The notes beneath the pieces were generated by a model. The model saw only the letters and a program-made list of their open reading frames with translations. It had not been told where the DNA came from and did not search any database. From assembly GCA_035772405.1 (NCBI GenBank), contig JAYKKM010000451.1, positions 458,792-522,791 of the forward strand: a DNA stretch of 64,000 nt, read 5' to 3'. The stretch is from Chrysogorgia sp. JL179-B06 (lineage: Eukaryota; Cnidaria; Anthozoa; Scleralcyonacea; Chrysogorgiidae). The position numbers and the translations under genes are program-made. Below are positions 29,632 through 38,394 of this stretch, piece by piece (within the stretch, counting starts at the first letter, position 1; every line of letters starts with the position of its first letter).

Positions 29632-30329
29632 TTTCTTCTTTTATCTCTATTGGTTAAAAAAGTATCGAACTCCGATTTAGAAAGTGGCGATCTAAAACTA
29701 GGTGATTGTGGTTGTTGAGTAATCGGAAAAGATAATGCGTCGTAATCGCGGTCATCATCGCTTCCATTTGTTTTATATTGTTGTCGAAGTTTTTGGTTTC
29801 TAATATAAGCAACAGGCATTTTCATTTTTTTGAATTCTTTTAAAACTTTAGAATGTTGTTTAGCTGTCAAATTATAATTTTGAATTTTCGATACGTTGTG
29901 TGTTAAATCATACATCATATCATCGTAATTAACTTCATAGTTATTTAATTTTATTATATTCCCTATTGTTTTAATTTTTTTTTTCTTTAAGAATTCTTTA
30001 ATACGATCTTCACTTATGTTACCATATGTAGTTTTCCCCGCTGTCGCTTCTTCCGGTGGTTCTTGTTGTTGATCATTAGTAGATGCTTCAGCTTTTCTTT
30101 TTCTTTTTTATTTTCTTTTTAAAAAAGACACTATATTTTCTTCAGTTTGATTATTATTCTTATTTTTTAATTCTTGCTCCATTTTATCTTTACTTTCTAA
30201 AAATTGATATTCGTCTTTGTTTTTAATTCCTTGTAATAAATTTTTATTAACATGTTCTTTTTTTATTAATTCTAAGATTTCATTTAATTTATTAGGATCA
30301 ACTAATTGTACTTTATTAATTCCACTCAT
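29628..30329 (-). pseudogene. Virion-block protein of about 233 codons with an in-frame stop
   Basis: A single frame runs from MSGINKVQLVDPNKLNEIL at 30,329 to the ATGA junction with the protease at 29,628. It is interrupted only by TAA at 30108-30110 after FLKRK. The part before the stop is a 73-aa helical, charged segment. After it the frame continues with KRKRKAEAS, a QQQEPPEEA linker, a Lys-rich helix and MMYDLTHNVSKI to a Ser/Pro-rich end. Both outer junctions are ATGA overlaps, which supports one original gene. The stop may be a nonsense mutation (AAA to TAA would explain it), or the gene may genuinely end there. No family recognised; position between capsid protein and protease suggests a minor virion or scaffold protein. 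Confidence 0.55.
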
Positions 30330-30752
30330 TTTTTCTTCGTTTCTTTTATTATTAGTTTGTAGGCTTTTTCAAACACATGAATCAAACGATGATCTTCACT
30401 TAATATAACTTTTAAATCTGTTTTTTTTATTTTATTGCGTACAAAACGTTTAAGAATTGTTTTATTATCGTTTGAAATGGATACTAATATTTTATTATCT
30501 AAAATATTTTTTGATAAATCTTGAAGTTTTCTAATCAAATCATCATTAATTAATTTTTGTTTTGTAGCCATATTTGCTTTAATATATTTTTTTAAACATG
30601 GTAAGAAATCTCTTTTCTTTTTATTTTCTTTTTCTTTTTTAATTTTATTTAAAAGCAACAACGAATTTAAAATTTTGGTTGTCGTTTCCTCATCATCATC
30701 ATCTTCAGAAGAAGTCAAAGAATTATCACTATCACTATCATTATCTTCTTCT

Positions 30753-30787
<35 letters not shown>

Positions 30788-30895
30788 TTCTCCGAAGTCT
30801 TTTTCTTTTTCTTTTTCATCTTCTGCTTTTTTTTTTTTTAATTCTTCTTTTTCTTCTTCATCCACAACATATTTTCTTTTATTATTTTTCTCCAT
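30326..30895 (-). CDS. Glutamate-rich charged protein, 189 aa
   Basis: Begins MEKNNKRKYVVDEEEKEELK. A run of about 15 glutamates (trinucleotide repeat near 30,745-30,790) is followed by DNDSDSDNSLTSSEDDDDEE. After this a basic helical C-terminal half contains NMATKQKLINDDLIRKLQDL and SEDHRLIHVFEKAYKLI, which looks like the folded domain. No family recognised. It overlaps the next gene as ATGA (30326-30329). Context between protease and major capsid protein suggests a virion or assembly protein; the acidic N-terminus could chaperone basic core peptides. Confidence 0.6.
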
Positions 30896-31089
30896 TTTTA
30901 TCCAAACTTTGATATTATAGGATATATAAATATATGTTCACGCTTTAAAGGAATTTGATTAATTATTTCATTTTTCTTTTCTTTTATGATGTATGGTTTT
31001 TTTCGATAATTGTTTTTTTTTGTATTTTCATTTGATCTTTCATTTTTTTTTAATTCCTTAAGCTAATTGTTGTTCTTTACTTTTTTTTA

Positions 31090-32427
31090 CTAAATATCAT
31101 GTAATAATCGTGCAGGTGTTTTTAATCCTATTTTTATTTCATTTCGAAACTCTCCTATATATAGTAATACTCCAGCAGTAGTATTTACTGAAAAATTAAA
31201 ATCAATGTTTACATTTCCCGAGGGTCGTGAGGGTAATACACTAAGATGAGAATCTTTATTGCTTGTTAAATCAAAACTCAGCATTGCATAGCCAGTTTTA
31301 AACTCATTAAATGTAAACGGCATATGTTTATATTTTCGATTCAAAACATTCTGTAGGTTTGAATAAGCTTCTTCAGGAGATGTAATTGTCATAACAGTGT
31401 TATTATTTACCGTAACAGTAATATTCGAGTAGTCGGGCCATGTAAAGTTAAAAATATTATGTGCATATGATCCATTCCAATTAGCAAGGGGTATAAAAAC
31501 TATAAATAATCTTGTAGGACACGAACCATTAAAAGCATCGACAACTTGATGCGATCTTCGACCTGCTAATATATTTTCACTAATACAGCGATAATTACTA
31601 GTATAATATTTAGCTTCCATATGTTTATCAACAAATCCAGTATTTAACGCTGCACGTAGTTGTTCATTGGGTTTAAAAACAGGTATTTTAATCTTTAGAT
31701 CCTCTAAAGATAGTTCTGTATTTTCTAAACTTAAGTCAGCATCATCTGCACCCGATAATAAAATAGTTTTTAATACGCGGGTTAAATGTAATTCTATTTT
31801 AAATGCTGAAGGAATAATAATTTCCCCACCACCATCACTAAATAATGAGGTATCAATTGTATTAATTACAGTTTTGACATCATTTTTCAACACTCTTGCA
31901 TACCCCCCAGTATTCTCAACGCCCGCTCCATCGTCAAACCCCGCTATACTATCCATATGACCCGCTGTATCAAGATGAGAATAATTAATATCTTTACATC
32001 CATCGCGTTTCGGATCATATTCACGCGATAAATATTTAATAATTGAAACCATATGAGCCATATTTCCCGAAGTAGTAATTAAAGTATCGTTTATTTTTAA
32101 TTCTTTTGTTTTCCACATTGTTCGAAGAGGTAACGGTAAAATTGATTTCCCCCCAGCAGCAACTGTACCCGCAATAGCCCCTGTTGTTTTATGTACTAAT
32201 GACATTTTAGCAAAAATTTGGGCTTCGCTTGTTTTTAAGACCCCGACAGCGTTTCCGTGTCTTGTAAACGTAACCACATTTGCAGTCGCATCTTTAGGTG
32301 TTGGTACAATCTCACATTCAGAAAATTCAATAAATGTAGTATTGTAGGGTTTAGAAGTAAATAATTGTAAAGGTGCAGAAAATAATACATCATGTTGGTC
32401 AACCTCTTCCACAGTTTTTGAATTCAT
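31090..32427 (-). CDS. Major capsid protein (double jelly-roll, hexon-like)
   Basis: Intact 445-aa ORF that fits the Polinton/adintovirus major capsid protein, the trimer-forming double jelly-roll that builds pseudo-hexagonal capsomers. N-terminal landmarks: QHDVLFSAPLQLFTSK, and PLPLRTMWKTKELKINDT. Middle: YYTSNYRCISENILAGRR and RLFIVFIPLANWNGSY. C-terminal landmarks: GYAMLSFDLTSNKDSHLSV and GNVNIDFNFSVNT, followed by an ending in YIGEFRNEIKI. The ORF has no breaks, unlike PolB and integrase, and is somewhat less AT-rich than its neighbours. It starts 7 bp before the end of the small basic peptide gene and lies centrally in the minus-strand late block. Confidence 0.88.
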   Translation of the reverse strand: MNSKTVEEVDQHDVLFSAPLQLFTSKPYNTTFIEFSECEIVPTPKDATANVVTFTRHGNAVGVLKTSEAQIFAKMSLVHKTTGAIAGTVAAGGKSILPLPLRTMWKTKELKINDTLITTSGNMAHMVSIIKYLSREYDPKRDGCKDINYSHLDTAGHMDSIAGFDDGAGVENTGGYARVLKNDVKTVINTIDTSLFSDGGGEIIIPSAFKIELHLTRVLKTILLSGADDADLSLENTELSLEDLKIKIPVFKPNEQLRAALNTGFVDKHMEAKYYTSNYRCISENILAGRRSHQVVDAFNGSCPTRLFIVFIPLANWNGSYAHNIFNFTWPDYSNITVTVNNNTVMTITSPEEAYSNLQNVLNRKYKHMPFTFNEFKTGYAMLSFDLTSNKDSHLSVLPSRPSGNVNIDFNFSVNTTAGVLLYIGEFRNEIKIGLKTPARLLHDI

Positions 32428-32433
32428 TTTTTT

Positions 32434-32603
32434 TTAAATGTTAATCTTTAATATCTTTCCGACTGTACCTAATATCTGGGGTAAAAACATTCCTAATGCC
32501 ATTCCTGCACCAAAAGCACCACCCTTTTGTATTTTTTTTCTTTTACCGTGTAATCTAGACTTTCTTTTTCTTTTTTTTTTATTATACTATTTCTTCGCCT
32601 CAT
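32434..32603 (-). pseudogene. Small basic QKGG peptide, frame broken in an A-run
   Basis: Reading upstream from the stop at 32434-32436, the frame gives an Ile/Leu/Gly-rich hydrophobic helix (FLPQILGTVGKILKINI) preceded by IQKGGAFGAG and a Lys/Arg stretch. The likely start, MRRRNSII at 32,603, is in another frame. The two meet in a run of ten T on the plus strand (32571-32580). The total span is 2 mod 3, as expected for a one-base loss, which could be a consensus error. The plan (basic head, QKGG, hydrophobic tail) equals that of the peptide at 28892-28984. It is probably a protease-processed core or membrane-active peptide. Confidence 0.55.
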
Positions 32604-32732
32604 TTTTATTTAAAAAATAACCAATACGACAAGTTTTTTTAAGAAAAATAATACATTTATTTTACTTTTAACTTAATTTATAGTTTTACAATATTTTTTC
32701 TTTTTTAAAACAAAAAAAACAACAATTATTTT

Positions 32733-32987
32733 CTATTTTGTAAAATTGAATACATCTGGATCAATTTTTCTTTTTTTTGCACCTTTATTTGGTACTATTT
32801 TGTTTTGATAATCAGGGTTTAAAGTATGCGGTAGACCAATATTAGAAGTTAATAAAATAGCATCTTGAGTAGGTTTTTTTTGGTTTTTTTCACGTTTTAC
32901 ATAAAAATAATTAGAAGAATAATTTTTTCCTTTACATTTTCCAGTAACTAATTTAAAATAATCGTCAGATGTTAAATTGTTATTCAT
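32733..32987 (-). CDS. Hypothetical virion-block protein, 84 aa
   Basis: Begins MNNNLTSDDYFKLVTGKCKG and ends with a basic segment NKGAKKRKIDPDVFNFTK. Mostly polar, probably partly disordered. No family recognised. The start overlaps the stop of the upstream gene as TAATG, so it is tied to the capsid gene block. A minor capsid or cement role is only a guess from position. Confidence 0.5.
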   Translation of the reverse strand: MNNNLTSDDYFKLVTGKCKGKNYSSNYFYVKREKNQKKPTQDAILLTSNIGLPHTLNPDYQNKIVPNKGAKKRKIDPDVFNFTK

Positions 32988-33514
32988 TATTTTTCTTCAA
33001 ATAATTTTATATTAATTATTATATTTTCTGCAATCAAAACGACGTCGTCGTCCCTACCATATGAAAGATGAAATTGAATGTATTCTTGAGCTTCTGCGAT
33101 GTTTCTTTTAAGCAAAACATTAGGAAATATTTCTCTTTCGATTTTTAAATGGTGTAATATTTGTTTATTCTCGTCTATATCATATTTAAATAAAATTCTT
33201 TTTTCAAACAATAACATTTGTTGTCCATCAAATTGTTTATCTTTTAATTTTGTGTTTTTTAACGTTAGTACACTACCATCTTTTCTTTTACGAGTTATTG
33301 GATTTTGATTTATTACAGGATCGATTGTAAAATTAATTTTTTTGAAATAATAAATGTGAAAAGATTTATTAATTCCTGCGTGCTCAACACTGTCTAAAAT
33401 CCAATAAATTTGTTTTTCATTTTTACTTTCAGCATATGTGTTAAAGGGATAACTAAAATCATAGTTTTCAACCTGTAGAACGTTCCTTACAGTTTTAAGA
33501 TGAATTTTAAGCAT
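32987..33514 (-). CDS. Hypothetical virion-block protein, 175 aa
   Basis: Begins MLKIHLKTVRNVLQVENYDF and contains KQIYWILDSVEHAGINKSFH, a basic loop TRKRKDGSVLTLK, FDGQQMLLFEKRILFKYDI and a final strand VVLIAENIIINIKLFEE. Predicted mostly beta strands, so a jelly-roll-like fold is possible, but I do not recognise a family. It overlaps the penton-like gene by 8 bp upstream and the 84-aa gene by one base downstream. Location beside the capsid genes suggests a structural protein. Confidence 0.5.
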   Translation of the reverse strand: MLKIHLKTVRNVLQVENYDFSYPFNTYAESKNEKQIYWILDSVEHAGINKSFHIYYFKKINFTIDPVINQNPITRKRKDGSVLTLKNTKLKDKQFDGQQMLLFEKRILFKYDIDENKQILHHLKIEREIFPNVLLKRNIAEAQEYIQFHLSYGRDDDVVLIAENIIINIKLFEEK

Positions 33515-34402
33515 AATGAATTAAACAATCTAACGAAACAGTTCCAGAATCAAAAGGAATCAAATTATCTGCACTGTCTTTAATTGTAATATTTAATTCG
33601 TTAATAACACTCTTTTTAAATTTTTTAAAAATATTTGAAGGTGTGAAACAAACTAATTCACCATTTCCTTTTCCTTGACCCGACCACTGAATAGGAACTG
33701 TTGTTAACAATTCAGAATATGAATCACCAACTAATGTTGCTTCTAATTCATCACAATATATAAACATTTTATTTAAACCATCTGATACATCGGGTAAATA
33801 ATCGGCTTCTTTTTCAATAAAATTTTCTTTTTCATTATTTAATTTGATTAATGAATTTTTAAAACCCAACATAAACGATAAAGTATCACTCATATTTAAT
33901 TCAAAATTTATTTTTTCAACTTTTTCAGATAGACGCAATTTAGGTTCTAACCTATACCCCCATCATGAGCATTTTTACTATTATATTGTATAAGCCAATA
34001 TTCTATTCCAAAATTAACATTTAAATATACTTTTCCATTCTTTTCTAAACTCAAATCGACATCATATTCTTTTAAAATATTATTCATATAATCAAGTAAA
34101 CGGTTTAAATCATAAATTCCTGTAGGAATATTATATTTCACACTCGTAAGAATAATCTGTTCGTTGTACTTTTTAACACCCAATTTATTCTTCATAAATT
34201 TCTGAAAATCGTATGTAAAAGTGAAATAACATGTTTTTTCATCAACATTTTTTGTAGTCAACGGGTAACAAATTTTTTGTACATCTATATATGCATCTTT
34301 ATTTAGAGCGTCAATAGGTTGAACAAGATGCATTGTAAATTTATTTGTTAAATTAGAAATTCCAGTTTTTGATATTGTATTACTTGCGATGTATAAACTC
34401 AT
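33507..34402 (-). pseudogene. Penton-like minor capsid protein, one frameshift
   Basis: Two adjoining readings form one protein of about 298 codons. The upstream part (34,402 to about 33,950) starts MSLYIASNTISKTGI and contains FTMHLVQPIDALN and YWLIQYNSK. The downstream part contains MFIYCDELEATLVGDSYSEL and LLTTVPI, which match the YcD...vGd...LL-x-vP signature of Polinton/adintovirus penton proteins. That single jelly-roll protein forms the pentameric vertices. The frames change at a run of five C on the plus strand near 33,957-33,961; the span is 2 mod 3, consistent with one missing base. The start overlaps the integrase stop as ATGA (34399-34402), supporting it. Whether the break is real cannot be told here. 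Confidence 0.7.
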
Positions 34403-35313
34403 TTTTTTTTTAATAATTGTAATTCTTCACGATAAAAAATTCCTTCAATTTTTTCACCTTTTAAATCTTTTAATTGATATGTGACAGGATCGGTTATAAA
34501 AATTTTTCAACTTTAAATATTTCGTTTGTCCAACGTCTAAGACTGCTTTTTTCAAAAATATTGTTTTTTACCCTTGCTATGCGTACACGAGTACCTTCAG
34601 TGACAATACTTTTTGTAGGAATGGGGTATTTCAATTCATCACGTAATATTTTATATTTTAATTTTTTTAATTTCTTTGTTCCTTTATAAATTTCGGTGTT
34701 GAACCACCCAAAGATTTATGTGGAGAATTATTATAGCGTTCAATAATCACGGGTAAATAAGTATAATAATCAAAATTATCAGTCATTGTTAAAACTCTAC
34801 GAACCATAGTTTTTAACGTACCGATAACACGTTCAACATGCGATGCTTTTATCTCGCGATTATAGGTGTGGAAAACTGTAAAATTATATTTTTTACTCAA
34901 ACTTTTTCGAATATCTTGAAATTCTGTTCCTTCATCACATTGAATTTTACGGGTGATTGTCCTTCTTCAATTAAAATAGATTCAAACTTGTTTTTAACAT
35001 TATTACTTGATTTCTTTTTAAATAATTTTACCCAACAATAACGAGAAAACACATCAATACACACCAACCAATAACGAAATTGATTATTATAACGTGCTAA
35101 ATCTTTATTTTCAGCTAAATCAATTTCCCATTGTTCATTAATATCTGTAACATGTATATTTAAACGTCTATATTTTTTTCTATTAAGATTATGAAGTTTA
35201 TAGTTTGATAATTGTTCTTTTGTTAATGTTTCTCCTTTAAGTAATCTTGCAGCTTTTTCTATAAATTCTTTAGAGAACTTTTCTTTTCTTGTTTTTTTCA
35301 TTTCTATACCCAA
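34399..35313 (-). pseudogene. rve-family DDE integrase with C-terminal chromo-like domain, broken
   Basis: Retroviral-type integrase as in Polintons, which would join element ends to host DNA. Visible: basic N-terminus and a helical region, first catalytic Asp in WEIDLAENKDL, core strand YWLVCIDVFSRYCWV, second Asp in CDEGTEF (after a frame change at about 34,940-34,960), and catalytic Glu in SHVERVIGTLK. Then a C-terminal basic domain with GTRVRIARVKN and a final chromodomain-like segment with TYQLKDLKGEKIEG and FYREELQL. Frames also change near 34,675-34,690 and near 34,500. All three catalytic acids survive. An HHCC zinc finger is not evident. The stop overlaps the penton-like start as ATGA. 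The several breaks imply either a dead gene or consensus errors. Confidence 0.85.
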
Positions 35314-35322
35314 AAAAAAATA

Positions 35323-35717
35323 TTATTCTTTTTTTTCTATTGTCGTGTATATTTCCTCAAGTTCACAAAGTAAACTATCACAATTTTTAACAAAATCATA
35401 CTGATCTGCAATATCTAATTCTTCATTTATAACCTCGTTATACATACATATTGTATCACGCATTGGTAATTGATGTATAAATCGGTAATAAAAAAGTTTA
35501 CAAACAGCTTTTTCAGTGGGTTTAGAAAAAAGAAAACAAACCTCTTCATCATCATCATCATCATCAATGATTTTATCATTGTCCATTTTTTCCATTTTTT
35601 TTCACGTGGTAAATCAAAATCATTATTTTTCTTTTTCTTAAACGTTTTCTTTTTTTCAACTACACCCACATTTACAGCATGATTATATTTGCGCAATCCT
35701 TCAACAATAAGTGTCAT
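35323..35717 (-). CDS. Hypothetical acidic protein, probably one gene split by a frame change
   Basis: The upstream reading from ATG at 35,717 gives MTLIVEGLRKYNHAVNVG and a Lys-rich stretch. The downstream reading gives MEKMDNDKIIDDDDDDEEV then CFLFSKPTEKAVCKLFYYRF and a helical acidic end. The two meet at an A-run near 35,597-35,604, and the total span is 2 mod 3, as for a single lost base. Alternatively MEKMDND at 35,595 is the real start of a 90-aa protein. No family recognised. Only 9 bp separate it from the integrase start downstream. Confidence 0.4.
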
Positions 35718-35729
35718 GTCGTCATTTTT

Positions 35730-36227
35730 TTAAATATGAAATGATCCAAATTTATCGACCCAATTGTCATGGTTTTCAATCCGCATTTCCTCGTTCATAG
35801 GCTGGTTTTCAGCGCCACCATCATCGTCCTTGAACACCAGATCTTTTTCAGGTAAAAGATTTTCTTTTAATTGGTAGAGAATCTCCAATCCATCCCAAGC
35901 GTTAGAACGAATAACTAGACGTTCTTCTCCTTGTTTCCAATTTTTACTTTTTGCAACTTCAAGAAATACTTGATCGCCAACTTTCAATGAAATTTTACCC
36001 AATTGAGTTGTCAATTTACTTACATCTTCTTTTTTTATTTCTAATTTACTATTCATTAGAAAATTCAAACACTCCTGACTCGTAGGCCATACTTTCACAA
36101 GATATGCGTTTCCATTTTTTTTTACATTTGTTATAATTTTTCGTGAAAGATCATTATACGTTTGTAACACAAACGTATGATGTATATATTCCTGTGAATA
36201 AAGTTTCATTGAAGTTGTTGCAGCCAT
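35730..36227 (-). CDS. Hypothetical protein, 165 aa
   Basis: Intact ORF beginning MAATTSMKLYSQEYIHHTFV. A beta-rich middle (ISLKVGDQVFLEVAKSKNWK, ERLVIRSNAWDGLEILYQLK) could be an OB- or Tudor-like small domain. The C-terminus is acidic (DDDGGAENQPMNEEMRIE). No family recognised. It has its own TATA box (TATAAATA on this strand, 36275-36282) about 50 nt upstream of the ATG, so it probably starts a transcript that runs on into the 35.3-kb gene and perhaps the integrase. Confidence 0.55.
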   Translation of the reverse strand: MAATTSMKLYSQEYIHHTFVLQTYNDLSRKIITNVKKNGNAYLVKVWPTSQECLNFLMNSKLEIKKEDVSKLTTQLGKISLKVGDQVFLEVAKSKNWKQGEERLVIRSNAWDGLEILYQLKENLLPEKDLVFKDDDGGAENQPMNEEMRIENHDNWVDKFGSFHI

Positions 36228-36331
36228 GGTAGTCTCTTTTTCGAATGTGATGGTAAAAAGCTAAAAGGATGTTGTATTTATACTTTTTTTTTGAAAAACA
36301 ATAACACATTTTTTTTTAAATATATATTTTA

Positions 36332-36892
36332 TTATAATAATTCGTCTAATAACAACGTATCACGCTTTACATCAAATAAACTAATCTGTTTTTTTTGCAT
36401 AATACCCAAAACTTTCCACAACTTTTTATGTTGTTTTTTGGTTTTTACTTTACAATCTATTTTTCTGTCTAAAAAAGCATGTAAAGCTTTCCCTATTCGT
36501 CCATTACCATCAGAAAAAGGATGAATGCTTTCAAAAATAAAATAGATTAATACAGAAATATTTTTTTGTAAATAATTTTCTATGTAAAATTCATTTAAAT
36601 GTTTCATATATAAATCAATATAAAGAGGATCAACTCCTTCGTGTGTACCGACATATCGTTTTTTTTTACTGAAATTACCAGCATCCATTAAATGACACAT
36701 ACATTTTTCATGAATATTTTTACAAAATTGACTTATTGTTAAGGATTTTACTGTTTTTTCCATACACATTTTCCGAAAGATAAAGCAAAATCTCGCACAT
36801 TTCATGTAGAAATCTTTTTCATTTTCGTCTTCTTCCATTCGTATAACATCATAAGCAAAAAATTTAAATTTTATAAATTCACTTAATGCCAT
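36332..36892 (-). CDS. Fic-domain protein (putative AMPylase/nucleotidyltransferase)
   Basis: 186-aa protein with the Fic core: an upstream AGNFSKKKRYVG loop (about 71-82), a helical segment, then the active-site motif HPFSDGNGRIGK at residues 124-135 (consensus HPFx(D/E)GNGRxxR). Catalytic H124 and the anion-binding GNG are intact. The final arginine, which contacts the nucleotide phosphates, is lysine (K135). I see no clear inhibitory (S/T)xxxE(G/N) helix, so it may be unregulated. Fic proteins transfer AMP or other phosphate-containing groups to hydroxyl side chains of target proteins; bacterial ones often modify host GTPases. In a virus element this suggests host-target modification, which is inference. 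It lies at the start of the accessory zone. Confidence 0.75.
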   Translation of the reverse strand: MALSEFIKFKFFAYDVIRMEEDENEKDFYMKCARFCFIFRKMCMEKTVKSLTISQFCKNIHEKCMCHLMDAGNFSKKKRYVGTHEGVDPLYIDLYMKHLNEFYIENYLQKNISVLIYFIFESIHPFSDGNGRIGKALHAFLDRKIDCKVKTKKQHKKLWKVLGIMQKKQISLFDVKRDTLLLDELL

Positions 36893-36962
36893 TGTTTATT
36901 CTGTAAGATTTACCATATAACAGGGTTTCTTTTCTCTTCTCATAATATATTGGATCGGAACA

Positions 36963-37127
36963 TTATGTGCTGTTGATATATGTATAATTCAGCAATTCCA
37001 ACGTATATCGCATCAAGCATTTTACGTTACAACTTTTGATATTAATTGAATCTTCATAAATTCTTGTAAATGAAGTCAACAAACAAAAAACAAATAATAT
37101 ACAAATTTTTTGGAATGTAAAAACCAT
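36963..37127 (-). CDS. Small predicted secreted peptide, 54 aa
   Basis: Short ORF with a classic signal peptide: MVFTFQKICILFVFCLLTSF (short N-region, hydrophobic core), with likely cleavage near residue 21. The remaining 33 residues contain SCNVKC (two cysteines three residues apart) and two possible N-glycosylation sites (NYT, NST). The stop TAA is followed in frame by a further 31 codons, including another Cys, ending at the Fic start, so the original product may have been longer. No family recognised. A secreted or membrane-delivered peptide is unusual in Polinton-like elements and suggests a host-interaction role. Confidence 0.5.
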   Translation of the reverse strand: MVFTFQKICILFVFCLLTSFTRIYEDSINIKSCNVKCLMRYTLELLNYTYINST

Positions 37128-37134
37128 TTTTTTT

Positions 37135-37521
37135 TTAATAACGATGTTTAAAGTTTTTTTTCAAATCTTTCTTTTTTATATTTTGTTTAACTACAATAAA
37201 ACCCTTGTCCTTCTCTATTATTCGAACAGCTTTCCCGACTAATGAGCTTGCATCGTTATCAATATCGGTTATTATAGTTTTTCCACCAAATATTGTTTCG
37301 TCATAATTCATAACCTCAACTTTTACATTATATTTAGAATAATCCCTCATTATTCGATGTTTATTTTTATTACATTCAAGTAATTTTAATTGATATATAG
37401 GTCTTGAACCAGTTATAGATAATGGTGAAAGATGTTCCTGATCTTCCAAATATTTCGTGTCTTTTCGCTCATTCTTTGCACGTCGAAATCAAATTGCACC
37501 ATGTTCATCATGTCTGCTCAT
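37135..37521 (-). pseudogene. Small paralogue-family member with early stop
   Basis: The natural start is the ATG at 37,521 (MSRHDEHGAI), which overlaps the stop of the upstream gene as ATGA. Codon 11 is TGA (37489-37491), where CGA to TGA would be a typical CpG transition. The frame then continues for 118 codons with DQEHLSPLSITGSRPIYQLK, LLECNKNK, KVEVMNYDET and SSLVGKAVRIIEKDKGF. This fits the family plan of the neighbouring small genes: a Leu-x-Cys strand, a central strand and a final L-(I/V)-G-K-x-V-x-(F/I) strand. No outside homologue recognised. A translational restart downstream of the stop is possible but no ATG is well placed. Confidence 0.5.
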
Positions 37522-37847
37522 TTTTCACTCCACATTTCAATTTTATATGTTGAATTGTTAATTTGAGCATCTTTATATTTGAAGAGTGATAAATCCGTGG
37601 TTGAAAAACTTTTTACATATTCTTTAGATCCATTTTTTCTTTCCAAGAATAAATATATTTCAAACATTTGAAATGATTGACAAACGGGTATTGATGATTC
37701 AATTTTCTTACACGCTGATAATTGTATTTTCCCTGTATATTCTGGTTCACCTGTAACTTGTATTATTTGATTATAGCTCATAAATTTATATATATCATCA
37801 TCGTTAAAATGATTAGATAGAGTCGTTATTAATTCACGAGCAGTCAT
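37518..37847 (-). CDS. Small paralogue-family member, 109 aa (divergent)
   Basis: Start chosen at MTARELITTLSNHFN; an earlier TTG is less likely. Contains GKIQLSACKKIESS, a FEIYLFLERKNGSKEYVKSF strand pair and a C-terminal YKIEMWSEK. It matches the family plan loosely (a Leu-x2-Cys strand, a middle strand, then (K/E)YxxS/TF). A TATA box (CTATAAAAAAG on this strand, near 37,885) lies about 40 nt upstream, in a 40-bp segment nearly identical to the one upstream of 38,837. Function unknown. Confidence 0.5.
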   Translation of the reverse strand: MTARELITTLSNHFNDDDIYKFMSYNQIIQVTGEPEYTGKIQLSACKKIESSIPVCQSFQMFEIYLFLERKNGSKEYVKSFSTTDLSLFKYKDAQINNSTYKIEMWSEK

Positions 37848-37872
37848 TTTCAAAAACTAATAAAAAATTCAC

Positions 37873-37917
37873 AACACACACGCTTTTTTATAGCATACAA
37901 AAAACAGTTTTTTTTAT
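37873..37917 (-). promoter_or_regulatory. Duplicated TATA promoter module, copy 1
   Basis: On the minus strand this reads AAACTGTTTTTTGTATGCTA and then the TATA core and a GTGTGTGTT box. It is almost identical to 38852-38893 upstream of another family member, indicating that promoter and gene were duplicated together. Confidence 0.6.
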
Positions 37918-37986
37918 TTCTTATAAAAAATAATTACAAAAATATTTTTCTTAACAAGTTCATCTTCTAAGAGTTTGTGTGAAAGA

Positions 37987-38367
37987 TCATTTATTTTTTT
38001 TCACCAACTTATACATTTCTTGATGTTCATAAATAAATTTTATAAACACTACATATTCCCCGACAAGATCCTCGTCCTTTTGAAGGGGTTGGTGGTAAGG
38101 ATTGTATTGATGCAATATCGTTGTTTTAAAAAGCCATATATCTTTTTCTGGAGATAATCTGAATCTTGTAGCTGTTTTTACCAAATGATTAAGTCGGGAT
38201 TCTATATTATCATCTTTAAAATAGCAATCATAGGCGGTATAAGCACATCCATATTTATAAAGTGTATGTTCACACCAATGCATCAACTTTAAATTGGAAT
38301 CTTGATAATCATCTATCAAGAGTTTCAAAGATACATAAAAACAATCATCCTCATCAATTTCAGACAT
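37987..38367 (-). CDS. Hypothetical protein, 126 aa, possibly a distant family member
   Basis: Start chosen at MSEIDEDDCFYVSLKLLIDD; upstream in-frame codons are non-ATG. Contains WCEHTLYKYGCAYTAYDCYF, a basic middle (KTATRFRLSPEKD) and KDEDLVGEYVVFIKF near the C-terminus. The last segment matches the closing L-(I/V)-G-x-x-V-x-F strand of the neighbouring small paralogues, so it may be a lengthened member. A TATA box on this strand (TATATAAA, 38431-38438) lies about 65 nt upstream. Function unknown. Confidence 0.5.
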   Translation of the reverse strand: MSEIDEDDCFYVSLKLLIDDYQDSNLKLMHWCEHTLYKYGCAYTAYDCYFKDDNIESRLNHLVKTATRFRLSPEKDIWLFKTTILHQYNPYHQPLQKDEDLVGEYVVFIKFIYEHQEMYKLVKKNK

Positions 38368-38394
38368 TTTTTTCACCAACTCTTTCGCAGGGTA

